Positions 12,119 through 23,181 of a DNA stretch of 64,000 nt are shown here, piece by piece. Position 1 is the first letter of the stretch. Each line of letters opens with the position of its first letter. The stretch comes from Caenorhabditis remanei (lineage: Eukaryota; Nematoda; Chromadorea; Rhabditida; Rhabditidae). The DNA lies in assembly GCF_010183535.1 (NCBI RefSeq), contig NC_071328.1, positions 16,802,001 through 16,866,000 on the forward strand, written 5' to 3'. A program made the position numbers and the translations under genes. A model generated the notes under the pieces. The model searched no databases. It was not told the DNA's origin and worked only from the letters and a program-made list of their open reading frames with translations.

Positions 12119-12236
12119 TTTGTCACATTGTTCTCCACTATGCATTGTGCTTCTGAAGCACTTCTCCTCTGAGTACGCTCCGGTCCACCACTTCCTTTTC
12201 TTTTCTTTTCCTTTTCCTTTTCTTTTTCTTTTCCAC

Positions 12237-12240
<4 letters not shown>

Positions 12241-12296
<56 letters not shown>
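12241..12296. repeat. (CT)n microsatellite
   Basis: An almost pure CT dinucleotide run of about 54 bp. It generates long Ser/Leu frames on the plus strand and Glu/Arg frames on the minus strand, which are artefacts. Confidence 0.95.
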
Positions 12297-12300
<4 letters not shown>

Positions 12301-12689
12301 ATTTTAAAATCCCTGGGAGGGCTCTCTATTTTGCACTTTCCCACAGGATTAGGTCCATTTTTCGAAAGAAAGGAGGGAAAAGTTGTTGGAGGAAGAATAG
12401 AGAGAAGTGACGTCACCTCTTATTTCTATTCTCTACACACGTTTTTATTGCATTTTTGGAATAAGAGAGAGATAAAAGATTGTTTCAATTTTTGGAGAAT
12501 GGGCATATTTTTGAGGAAATGAATGAAGAGCGGAAATTTATTTTTTTTCAATTTCCGGCAAGCACAGGCTATGGGTTTGTTGGTTTTTCTGTTTTGACCT
12601 ACTCTGCCTTTTTTTATTCTGACTGAATGAAACTACTCAAAACTGTGTAAAATAGTATCTCTACTATTAATGGTTCACAGTCTGCTGCT

Positions 12690-12853
12690 AGAGGGTTTAA
12701 AAATCCCATCTAATTGGTTCGAAATGATCTCGAAGCGGAAAACATGATTCCGAGACCTGCAAAAGTCAAAAACACGGAATTTGATATTTTTCAACTACAA
12801 GACCATTCCGCGAAATCTCCAATAAATTAGATGCGCCTTTAAAACCCCCTGGT
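12690..12853. repeat. Degenerate inverted-repeat element
   Basis: AGGGTTTAAAAATCCCATCT at the left pairs imperfectly with AGATGCGCCTTTAAAACCCC at the right. Inner segments (CTCGAAGCGGAA / TTCCGCGAAATCT) also pair. It looks like an old MITE. No target duplication is visible. Confidence 0.45.
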
Positions 12854-13151
12854 ACGAGTTCGGGAACCGATGATACCGATTTGTAGGTTTCGAAGTAAAA
12901 AACGGTGTACCAGATAGACCTGATACTAGATATCTATTTATAAAACGAAAGAAGTCTGCTGAAATTTCAAAGATTACAAAATGAAAATTGTCAGTGTAGA
13001 GCCATAACAAATCCAAAAAGGACAATATCAGTTCGAGGCTCCAATAATTTTCAAAGTTAGCATCCTTGGTCAGTGTATGTTTGGTCACTGTTACGGGCGT
13101 TTTTTGACAGCAATTCTAAAACTAATAGTAAAGAAATAGAGCACTGTTCCA

Positions 13152-13447
13152 AAATTTAAAACTTTTGATATGAATCGATTCAGAAAACCAGGGAAAAAAG
13201 AAAATTCTCTTGGAGCCATGTTCAAAAAACAGCCTGAAGCGAGTTGTGCGACCTTAAAGTATCCAAGGAAGATTGTTAACAATTTTCAGGAAAATTTCTA
13301 TTAAAATGTATTGAAAAACTGCATGACGAGGAGCGGCATTTTGAGGTCGCATAACTCGCTTCAGACTGATTTTTAGACATGACACCAAGAGATTTTTTCT
13401 TTTCCCTGGCTTTCTGAATCGATTCATATCAAAAAATCTATAATTTT
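13152..13447. repeat. 300-bp imperfect palindrome
   Basis: GATATGAATCGATTCAGAAA near the left end mirrors CTGAATCGATTCATATC near the right end. Inner blocks CCTGAAGCGAGTTGTGCGACC and GGTCGCATAACTCGCTTC also pair. Arms are about 110 bp with many mismatches, fitting an aged MITE. Confidence 0.6.
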
Positions 13448-14650
13448 TGAAATGTTCCTCTTTAATTTTTTTAATTTCCGGCAAGAAAATGGCCGTTTAT
13501 CTAATACAGTGACCAATGACAGTGACCTAAGCCAGTTTTTGAAAGAATTTTTAAATGGTTACTTAACATTTCAATAATCCATCAGTTCTAGGTCTATGAA
13601 CTCTAATCAATCATCATATCCTTCTCATTGTTCCGGTAAAAAATATATTTCTGATCCCCTCCCTCCTCCCCTCACAGCATCAGCAACCCAAATCTATATA
13701 TCACTCATCTGAAATTCTTGCTCCAAAAGAACAAAGACAACTGTCTCATACTCACAGATTTCCAGCTGATAGGAGGAAATTGAGTAAAAATAGATTGTTG
13801 TTTTTCTTGTTGTTATTTTCTCTATTTCTTTGTTGTTTCCGGTGTGTGAGGCTGTAAGAAGAAGATGGGCGGTACCACAATCTCGAAAAAAAAAGAAAAA
13901 AAAGAGGAAAAATTGGTGCCAATTTGATGAATCTTCCCATTCAGTTGGATCATATTTCAATGAAGCCGAAAAAGTTTTTTTCCCTCTCTTTTTGGAATTT
14001 CACGTTTCATTTTATTGAGGCTTAAGGAATTTGACTATAAACTACAAATCCTGGTTAGCTTCAGTGATGAAACGTTGCTGAGGCTAAGCGGGCTTGTAGT
14101 TTGTAGTCGGCTTGCCTTTGTAAAGTTTGCTGACGCTAAGTGACTATTTCAACCGATTTGACGATTTTTTGGCTCGAAAAAATTTGACGATTTTTTGGCT
14201 CGAAACGAAGTTGCACTGCAATCAAAGCTTAAACCGTTCTCGGGACGTGACCTAAAAATCGTGGACTAGAAAAATCTAGGCCACCAATTCTAGGCCGTAT
14301 AGCTAACCGTCTTCCTAATCTAAAGCTATTTTCTAGTAGTTTGTAGTCTAGTCTCTTCCAAATGGTCACTGTAATTTGTCACTGTAGAAATACACTGACC
14401 ACAAATATAGGCACTTTCAGGAAAATTGGAAAAAAAAGACTATAAAAAACTGTTTCTTCAGAGGCTAACGACTACATACTATATTTCCAGCTTAGCCTCA
14501 GCAAAAACTTGCTGAGGCTAACAGAGATTTGTAGTTTGTAGTCGCTTAGCCTCAGCAAAACTTGAAGTTACTCTACCATTGTCAGTTTTGGCCCGTTTTT
14601 CTTGATTTTTTCTCGATTTTTGCTCAGCCTCTATACTTCTTATTTTCCAG

Positions 14651-14768
14651 AACCGAATCGTCTCATCGTGAACTTCTGACTGGTGACGGTTACCATCTGT
14701 GTGTCGATATGAGGAATATACCAGCAAGATCACAAAGTTTCAAGCATCGACCGAAACCAATGGTTGAG
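14651..14768 (+). CDS. Alternative internal exon of the RGK GTPase (long isoform)
   Basis: Acceptor TTTTCCAG and donor GAG|GTGAGT frame 39 complete codons after one phase base, beginning TESSHRELLTGDGYHLCVDM and ending RPKPMVE. The downstream shared exon (19408) starts in phase 0, so this exon and the separate 19268-19327 first exon are interchangeable; both end in Val-Glu. The acceptor means a further upstream exon must exist. 11535-11560 is my candidate. Confidence 0.6.
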
Positions 14769-17324
14769 GTGAGTGGGGACATCTGGACATACAGACAGGC
14801 ATCTGGTGCGCCTTAGGCGCGTTTCTTATAATCAAAAATCTTTTAAAGTGTTTGCACTTTTGCTAGAAGCCTAAAAATAATTATTTTTGAAAATTTGGGT
14901 AATATTATTTTTTCTGAAAAATTCTTTCTTTCTAAATGCCACATTCACTAATAGGCTTTGTTAAAAATCGTACTAGGGATGGGCGGTACTTTGGATTGTA
15001 TCTTCTGGAATTTTCTCACGTTTTTATGCTTTAAGCGGTTTTTCGTCTAGCTGGCGCACCTTTGGCGAGATAATTTTGAGATAATCCTGAAGTTGAACAT
15101 CTGACACCGTTCGTTAACTGGATCTAAGATTTTTAGATTTTAAAACAATTTCTGAGTGTCTGTTGCGCCTTTAGGGTTTTCTTACTGTTTTCTGAAGAAA
15201 TATTAGTTACACTGACCAAAAATGGTCACTGTAACTAACAACTGTCAGTGTAGTCAGAGTTACACTGACCAAAAACTGGTCATAGCTAGGTCCCGGATAT
15301 TTAATTTATTTTAACAAAAAAATTAGGTTGAGGGGATTACTATGATCATTTTGAGACAAAAATCAAGAAAAATGGATGAAAACTAAGGGAGTTACGGTAT
15401 TTTGAAGCTTTGCTGAGGCGAAGACTACAAACTACAAATCTCAGTTGGCCTCAGCAAATTTTGGAATCGGTGTAAGTTTGTTAGTTTCGGACCGTTTTTA
15501 ATGATTTTTCTCTCAAAATGATCACACTAATTCCCTCTACCAAATTGCGAAAAATAACAAAATTTTTCAAATTCCCTTCCACGTGGAAGGGAGGGTGATA
15601 AACTTCGTGAAATATGACTTTTTGAAAATTCTGGTGCCCCTCTGGCGTGTTCTATGTTTTTAGATATTTTGAAAATGTTCCGGTCGTATTATTAGGTTTT
15701 AGTTCCGAAATCAAAAATGCTAGTTACACTGACAAAAAAGGTCACTGTAACTAACTGTTGTCAGTGTAGCCATAGTTACACTGACCAAAGTGGCAGTTTG
15801 GTCACTGTAATCTAAAATCAGAATGTTTCAGGTAAAATTCACAAAATTTCATTCCCTAGTAATCTAGTTGATTCCACAAGGATAAAACCCTGCTCATCCA
15901 ACAAAAAATAACAACATTTTTCAAATTTTCTACGAGGAAGTGAGGGTGGTAAACTTCATGAAATATGACTCTTCTTGTTATCCTCATAAAACATGAGAAA
16001 ACAGCTAGAGACTAGTGATCATTTGATTTTTATGTGATTTCATGTGTAGTTGGTTTAGTTGTTAACATCATAGTATATATACTTGTGACTAGAAGGGGGG
16101 ATAGACACACCAACTGCTCTCCACTAGTCAGGGGGGTCCCTGATTGAAATGATATTTGGAAGGGAGAGAAGGAGAGAGATAGCAGATGAAAGTAAGTAGT
16201 AATCAGTGGGAAATGATTGGAGATGAGAAGTCAGATGATTGGAAAAAGGGAAGGTGGAGCTAGTTACTTCAAGAGATCTCTGAAAATGTTCAGATATTTT
16301 CGAATGTGATTTTTTTTCAACGATCGGAACTTCCTTGCTGGTTTCTGATTTGTGAGCTTCTTGGAGATATTTTCTGGTTCTGCCTCTTGTTAGAGATCTC
16401 ACATTGATTTATAGGATTTGATGCTTCTTTTGATTTCTCATTTAGAAAAGCCATTAAAATAGCTAGGGAATTTCATAAGTCTCATAGTCAGCATGTCATT
16501 GTCCAAAATTCGGCACAAATCGGTATTTCAGAAGTCCCCTATTTCTATAAAACGTTGTTTTGCTGACATGGAATGTATTTTGACTGCCCCCCCCTAAAGT
16601 ACCGATTTTTTTTGCTCATTCGATGAGTTTTCCAAAGACAAAATAAATCGTAAAGGGTTTTCCTGTGACGTGACCTCGTTTTTGAAAAATTGAGATTTTT
16701 CGAAAATGCGATTTTTTCGAAAAAAAAATTTCATTAATTTTTTTCATTATTTTCCTGAATTGTTCAGAAAGAGGGTTTTGCAGATGATTGTAGCAAATTT
16801 TATGTAGTTTTTGACAAAAATACGAAACATATGAAAAAACAATTTTTTGGTCCTGAAATAGGTAAAAATGTGACACCCTCCAAAAAAAAATTTTTTTTTT
16901 GAGAATACCGAGGGTTTTGAATGTTTGGTGAAAAAGTACAACTTATCTGAATTGTTTTGGCATATAGCAGTATAGCGACTCCCGATCGAAAATTAAGGAA
17001 AAAATTGCTCTGAAAATTTTCATTTTTCGAAAAAAGTGACATGTCGGAAATGAGTTCAAATTTCCGACATTGACTAAGTTCCTAAACAAAGATCAAAAAT
17101 AGCTTGGTAGTAACTCTGCAACCCAAAAATACAACTATTTGTAAACCACAACAAAGATAGCTTGACTAATTTGTAATTTTGAGTGACTTTGAATTGTTTT
17201 AAGGTTAATTCTCAGTCATTTTCGACAAAACAAAGTATCTCTGTCAAAATTGGTCAGTGTAACTATATGGTACCGGGATTTGTCAAATTTGTATACCAAC
17301 AACTACTGTAGGCGCAGAGGCTTA

Positions 17325-17534
17325 CTAGGGAAGGCCTCCAGGCGAAAATTGCAAAAAATTGCATTATTTTTTTGCGTGTCAGTGAGGCAATAATTAGTCA
17401 TTTTTCCGAACGTTGACCTTGTTTTTCTCGAATACCCGACGTCGAGGTCAAAAACTGAATACATATTTGGAATCAGCGTTTTCCCAGCTTTCCAATGACA
17501 CGTTCCATAACTCCACGGTCGAGGCCTTCCCTAG
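17325..17534. mobile_element. 210-bp MITE-like element with TTA flanks
   Basis: Inverted ends CTAGGGAAGGCCTC are flanked on both sides by TTA (17322-17324 and 17535-17537). A 3-bp TTA duplication would fit the PIF/Harbinger group, but three bases are weak evidence. It is non-coding. Confidence 0.45.
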
Positions 17535-17929
17535 TTACTTCAAAATTCACAAAAAACGATTCAATCATGTAGTTTGTAGTCTCTATCTACGCCTCAACCA
17601 AAGTTAGTTGACACAAGATACCCCTGCTCCGTTTCCGTTCCCCCTTTTGCTGGAAATTGAATTTCCAGTCGAAAAAGTCTGAAAGTGAGAAGGAGAGACA
17701 AAAACAGAAGAAGACGTGTGTCTTCTCCACTCTTTTTTTTTCTTCTTCCGTTTTTTGCAAATTTCGTTAGAAGCGCAATCTCAGAGACTCTGTGACACAC
17801 GGAACATATTTAGAATAACTTCAGATATGCTTACTAGTTGTAGTTTGTAGTCATGAATTTTTTGTACACTGATCATTATTTTGTCACTGTACATTTGCAG
17901 TGCCCCAAATTTTGTTATTTTTGTAGAAG

Positions 17930-18056
17930 CTCCGCACAGTTCCAACAACTGCGCTCCACCGAAATGACCTCGAAAAATATCTCATTTTCTCTATGTCTCT
18001 CAATTTCGAACACAATTTTAATCGGTTTCAGTAGAGCACAGTTGTAAGATGCGTGT
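17930..18056 (+). repeat. Dispersed MITE family A, copy 3
   Basis: CCGCACAGTTCCAACAACTG...CTCTCAATTTCGAACACAAT...TTTCAGTAGAGCACAGTTGTAAGATGCGTGT is homologous along its length with 1400-1545 and is more diverged. Confidence 0.6.
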
Positions 18057-19267
18057 ATGTACACTGACAATTAATTTGTCAGTGTATTTTGTCAGTGTAC
18101 TCTTAAAGTGTCTTTGCAATTTTTGTATAGTCTGCCCTGTGTCTAGATTGACGTATCTATAAATTGTCCAAAGACAAATTTGACCTCCCTTCCCCCGACC
18201 GCCTACAATATTTATTTTTTCGGCTATCCTTCCACCCCGTTTTGACGTCATTTGACACCGATATTTATATTAAAAAGGTTGTATAAAAGAAAGAGTACAG
18301 TCTGAGATACAAGACAAGCAAAAAATAAATAGGTAGATCAAAAAACATTTTTGTACTTCACACCTGTCCACCGTGAGTTTTTCGTGTTTTGTGACAATTT
18401 GGAATTTTTGTATAAAATAAGTTTTTTTCGCGTAGAATACTTATTCTACCGTCTGATAGAAGCTATCGAAATGCAAATTTTCTGTTATTTTGGGAATATT
18501 TTGAGTGAAGTAAGTTGGGGTGATGTAGGCGCGTTTTTCGAATTTTTCTCAAAAAAGTTAAGTTTTCGACAAAGATTCAAAATTAGAAGACGTTCTGAGA
18601 AATTATCAAAAATGTTCATATTTTCGATGAGAAATGGAAAAATATGTCAAAAAACTGTTGCGTTCGGGTCTTCGAAGTTACAATGACAAATATTTTTGTC
18701 AGTGTAGTTGTCGATTTATCCCAAACCTTCGTGAAGTCATGCCTGTATCTGAGGCTGCGAAATTTCAATTTTTTAAAAGGTTTCTTCTCAATAGAGCGCA
18801 TTTCCATTTTTAATTGTTTCTCTTTACCGATAATTAGCTAGATTTGCCTATTGCTTAGACTGTCATGAATTGTCATTCCGATTCTCAGTAGAGCGCACTT
18901 TCATCATTCATCTAAGAAACTGAAATTCAACTAACTACAGTAATTCTCTAAACTACAGTACCCCTTCCTCCAAAATTTATCTAAAATTTCGAAAAATAAC
19001 ATTTCAATTTTTTTTCATCTCGATCTATGACAAATCTCTCTCCACCAAACCCTTTAATTATTCCAATTCTCATATTTTTCATCTATTTTTACCCTTAGAA
19101 ACCGAAAAGCCAAAAAATACGAATTATACCAGGACACGAGTTATTCACATATATAATTTACCAAATTTTCAATTTTTTTCTCAGAAAATAGACTCCGCCC
19201 ACTTTTTCTTGCCTCTTTTCTTCATTTTTCACGTCGTTTTCTCCCCTAAAAAATATTCCGAAAAAAA

Positions 19268-22200
19268 ATGAAATCTTCTAGAAAAATGACGGAACTCATC
19301 AGTCCAGAAATGCTTCTACAAGTGGAGGTAAACGCGCCTAGAGGTGCACCAGCCTGTGTCTGTCTGTGTGTCTGTGTATCCGGATGTCCACTTTCATTTA
19401 TTTTTAGGTCCGCCGAATGGCAGTCGATGATGTTGGGCCACACGAACGACGTCGCAGCACGCCGACTGTTTCCAGAAGGCCATCGCTTCAGAAGTGAGTT
19501 TCATTGAGGGACTACAAGCTACAAACTACAAAAATTAAATTGGATTAATTAAATTGAGCCAAAAACCAAGAAAAACGGGTCAAAACTGACAAAGTTACAG
19601 TTGCTTCAAGTTTTGCTGAGGCTAAGACTACAAACTACATAAGTCAGTTAGCCTCAGCAAATTTTCACTGAGGCTAAGCAAAACGTGTAGTTTGTAGTCG
19701 TTAGCCTCTGCAAAAATAGAATAGACAGGATTTTATAGTTTTTTTTTTCAAATTTTCCGGAAATGCGACTTTTTTGGTCTGTGTATTTTGTCAGTGTACT
19801 GTCAATTTCTCCCCATTTCACTGACTCTTGTCAATGATCTCTGAACCTTTTCTTGACCACGTGATCCCAAAATTTCCCTTGATTTCTTCTTCTTCTTCCT
19901 GTGGGCGGATTGTTTATAAATTATACAAACCACCACTACTCCAGATGTCTCAATCAGTCATCCCACCCCTCTTCCTCCACCCCAAATCATCATTTTTCTT
20001 TTCCAGATCAAGAATTATGGAACCACGTACCGATGTTTGGCCAGAGGCCAAGAATAGCGGATTAGAGGAGAGATTTTTGAAGTTGCCCGATTCAGAGGAT
20101 TATACGAGGTGAGTCTAAACTTCTGGAAGGCAAAAACAAGTTTGCAAAAAAAGTTTTGTGTCAGGCCGGGATCGAACCCCGGACCCTCGGGGTGACAGCT
20201 GAGTAGTGGATTTCCCCACTGAGCCACTTAGGTAGCTCTTTTGAAAATCGTGGATTTTTAGTTTTTTATGGATTTTAGGTGGTTTTGTATGATTTTCAGA
20301 TGTTTTTTAAAACTTTTTAAACAATTTTCGGATTCCAGAGTCCGTCAATTCAAAATCGACGAGAAGGGAGCCGTCGTGTCACGTGGCGACTCGTTCCGCC
20401 GTAAACGCACTCCCACTTACAAATCCGACAAATCGCCATCCCCATTCCCGGTTTCGGTCTCCACCGACTCGGCACGTGGATCCAGAAGTGAGAGTGAAGC
20501 GAGTGAACCGCCCATCTCGGATGAGTTGAACAAGATGACACTGACGGATTTGACGAATGCGTCGACTAGTCACAAGACTTATAAGGTGAGTGTCTGGGGA
20601 AAGAGGGGATTACTGTGATCAATTTAAGACAAAAATCAAGAAAAATGGGTGAAAACTAAGGGAGTTACGGTATTTTGAAGTTTTGTTGAGGCTAAGACTA
20701 CAAACCAGAGTTGCATGGAATTCCGACTTCCGACTTCCGACTTCCGACTTCCGGGCATTTTTTTACTTTCGAGTTCCGACTTCCGACTTCCGGATAAGAA
20801 AAATCACTTCCGACTTCCGACTTCCGACTTCCGGATAAGGAATTTTACTTCCGACTTCCGACTTCCGACTTCCGGATAAGAAATTTTACTTCCGACTTCC
20901 GTCATTCCGTAACTGTGGAATCTCCGAAAAGTATATTTCGCAGAAATACTTGAAAGAATGGTCGAAAAGGAGAGAAAATTGGCTTTTCTTCATCCAAAAC
21001 CTAATTTTCCACTGATTTCCGCCAATTTTATAATCTTTTCTCTTGGAGTTTTTGAATATTTGCGAAAAAAATCTAATTCCGACTTCCGACTTCCGACTTC
21101 CAACTTCCGACTTCCGGGCGTTTTTTCACTTCCGACTTCCGACTTCCGACTTCCGGTTAAGGAAATTCACTTCCGACTTCCGACTTCCGACTTCCGGATA
21201 AGGAATTTTACTTCCGACTTCCGACTTCCGACTTCCGGATAAGAAATTTTACTTCCGACTTCCGACTTCCGACTTCCGGATAAGAAATTTTCACTTCCAT
21301 GCAACTCTGCTACAAACTACAAAAATAAGTTAGCCTCAGCAAATCTAGGAATCGGTGTAACTTTGTTAGTTTTTGACTGTTTTTAATGATTTTTCACCCA
21401 CAAATTCTTCCTTCCTATTTATCAAATTCTTGATTATCACATTTCTTAATTTTGGATTTTCAGCCAAATTTTTTGTCTATACCTAAATTTTTTCAGAATT
21501 TTCAAAATTACATCTATCTTGTAGATTTTGATATTTTCAGTCTTTCTAACCAAAAACCACAAAAATTGGTTCAAAACCCGCAGAGTTACATCCATTTCAG
21601 TTTTTACCGAGGCTAAGACTACAAACTACAAATGTCAGTTAGCCTCAGCAAAATTTTGGAATTGATGTAACTTTTTCGGTTTTTAATGATTTTTTTGCTC
21701 TTTTCAGATCTACGTTGTCGGAGACACCGGCACCGGAAAAAGTTCGTTGATCTCTCAACTGATCACTTCGGAATACAAAAACGCGTTTGCCGATGAGATT
21801 CGTAAGTGGCCTAGAAACTTCTCGGCCATCAGAACAACCCGATTTTTTGCAGAAGACTACGAGAATACCGTATCAATTTGTATCGGTGGAGTGGAGTGTG
21901 ATCTCGTGTTCTTCGAGTCGGATATGGCTGATCCGTGCTGGTTGACGAATGAGGTTCACGCGTTTTTGGTCGTTTACAGTATCGATTCGAAGTCGAGTTG
22001 GAAACAGGCCATGTTGGCTTTGGAGGTGAGCCTTAGAGACTACAAACTACACAAAATTAGAAGATCCTAGGTTACACTGACAAATTTTGTCAGTGTAAAG
22101 GACAAAGTGACTACAAACTACAAAATAATGATTTTCAGATGATTCGAGACCGCCCGGGAACCCGTAACCTTCCGATGCTTGTCGCTGGAAATAAGATTGA

Positions 22201-22676
22201 TTTGGAAAGAAAACGGACTGTCACAAAGCAAGGTAGGAGGCTCCGCCCACTTTTATCGATTTTCGATTTTCGTAATTTTCAGAAGTGCGAGCAGCCAAAG
22301 CGGCAATGGGATTCGAGCACTTCGAGATCTCCGTCGCTTTGGACCATGACGTCGACGATCTTCTCGTGGGACTCGTCGCCGAGATTCAGGAGGCGTTTGC
22401 TCCAGAATCCGTCCTTCAGAAGCCGTCGCCACGTCATCATCCGATCGACGACTTCCACAGTGCGATCAGAAGATATTCGCAGAGAAAGAAGAAGGCGCCG
22501 TTGAACGATTTGGAAGGGGGTTAGTAGAACAAATAATTATTTAAAAAAATTTTAAACTTTAAAAAAATTTAATTTTTAATTTTTCAGGAAAATGCTCTGT
22601 TCTCTCACCTACCGGACTTTTCGCCAAATTCAAAAATTGGCGACGTGGCAGCTCTCCGCGAATAGAGACCAACTGA
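19268..22676 (+). CDS. RGK-type (Rad/Gem/Kir) small GTPase
   Basis: Nine exons: 19268-19327, 19408-19493, 20007-20108, 20339-20585, 21708-21801, 21853-22025, 22139-22232, 22283-22519, 22588-22676. Total 1182 nt, 393 residues. A basic, Ser/Pro-rich N-terminal extension (about 1-165) precedes a Ras-like domain: P-loop GDTGTGKSS (about 170-178) and NKID (272-275). The DxxG motif is absent; the equivalent segment reads ESDMADPCW (218-226), followed by LVVYSIDSKSSW. Loss of DxxG, the long N-terminus and a C-terminal tail without a CAAX box (KCSVLSPTGLF then basic) are RGK hallmarks. RGK proteins in other animals inhibit voltage-gated calcium channels and act on the cytoskeleton at the membrane; that role here is inference. 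The ATG follows a run of A. Poly(A) signal AATAAA at 22970-22975. Long isoforms use upstream exons instead of the first one. Confidence 0.85.
20158..20236 (-). repeat. tRNA-like element (tRNA pseudogene or SINE-like) in RGK intron
   Basis: Read on the minus strand, it has an A-box-like TGGCTCAGTGGG and a B-box GGTTCGATCC. The T arm is perfect: a CCGGG/CCCGG stem around a 7-nt loop, GTTCGAT. The D-arm region instead forms an extended AGTGG/CCACT hairpin, and the 5' and 3' ends do not pair as an acceptor stem. It is therefore not a functional tRNA. The surviving pol III boxes suggest a tRNA-derived repeat. Confidence 0.6.
20706..21309. mobile_element. hAT-like MITE carrying an (ACTTCCG)n satellite, nested in another repeat
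   Basis: 604 bp bounded by 15-bp inverted ends CAGAGTTGCATGGAA / TTCCATGCAACTCTG. It is flanked by a perfect 8-bp duplication, CTACAAAC (20698-20705 and 21310-21317). Removing it restores the intron palindrome (GAGGCTAAGACTACAAACTA...TTAGCCTCAGC), so the host repeat is older. The interior is mainly runs of three to four ACTTCCG heptamers separated by GATAAG-AATTTT spacers, plus a unique block of about 150 bp near 20910-21075. It is non-autonomous. Confidence 0.85.
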
Positions 22677-23181
22677 ATATCTCAATTTTCTTTTTCCTTT
22701 TTTTTTTTGATTTCCCCCCACATTTTTTATACCAAAAGCGGTTTTCCCTCCTTCCCCAAACCAACCTTTGCATTTCTTGCTATCATCTCCCAAATACTAC
22801 AAAAATAAGTACCAAACAAGCCACGCCCACTTTTCTTCTAATCACCGAGATTTTTCTGAAATTTTGACACATGAAATGATATAATACAGCTGAAAAAAAA
22901 GCAAAAATCCTAATATGAAATTGACAATAATAACTATATAATGTACTAAAAATATCAATGAAATGAACAAATAAAAACGTGATTATCCTTTGAATATGTG
23001 TACATGATCTGATGAGATGTTGAGTGAGTCGAGAGCACTGAAAATTGGGAAATTTTGAATTTTACGCAAAAATTGACACATTTTGAAACAAAAATCAAGA
23101 AAATTCGAGGAAAAACGACTAATTTAGTTTTACTGAGGCTAAGTCAAAATGTAGTTTGTAGTCGCTTAGCCTCAACAAAAC
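22677..23181. other. 3' UTR of RGK gene and spacer to Ncb5or 3' end
   Basis: The convergent gene ends are about 500 bp apart. The RGK poly(A) signal AATAAA is at 22970-22975. One GAGGCTAA palindrome lies at about 23133-23180, just downstream of the Ncb5or stop. Nothing else is seen. Confidence 0.5.

Larger units (their letters stand above)
11561..14650. other. Non-coding stretch (intron of the long RGK isoform if its first exon is right)
   Basis: Apart from the CTGGCGC cluster, the CT run and two palindromes listed separately, I see a tandem doubling of TTTGACGATTTTTTGGCTCG at about 14157-14205 and paired GAGGCTAA palindromes at about 14080-14130 and 14455-14560. No coding exon is supported. 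Confidence 0.45.
14769..19267. other. Long repeat-rich intron / alternative promoter region of the RGK gene
   Basis: About 4.5 kb with no other supported exon. It holds two related segments at about 15540-15625 and 15895-15975 (both with AAAATAACAA...TTTTTCAAAT and GGGTGATAAACTTC / GGGTGGTAAACTTC), CACTGAC/GTCAGTG runs (about 15210-15290, 15720-15815), the inverted-repeat element at 17325-17534, a family A MITE copy and GAGCGC motifs (about 18790, 18892). The last few hundred bases should hold the promoter of the short isoform. Confidence 0.45.

Noticed and set aside
12138..12416. Open frames on both strands over the CT repeat
   Set aside because: They translate a dinucleotide repeat and lack splice or start context.
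20958..21242. 94-codon plus-strand frame
   Set aside because: It reads through the (ACTTCCG)n satellite inside a MITE.
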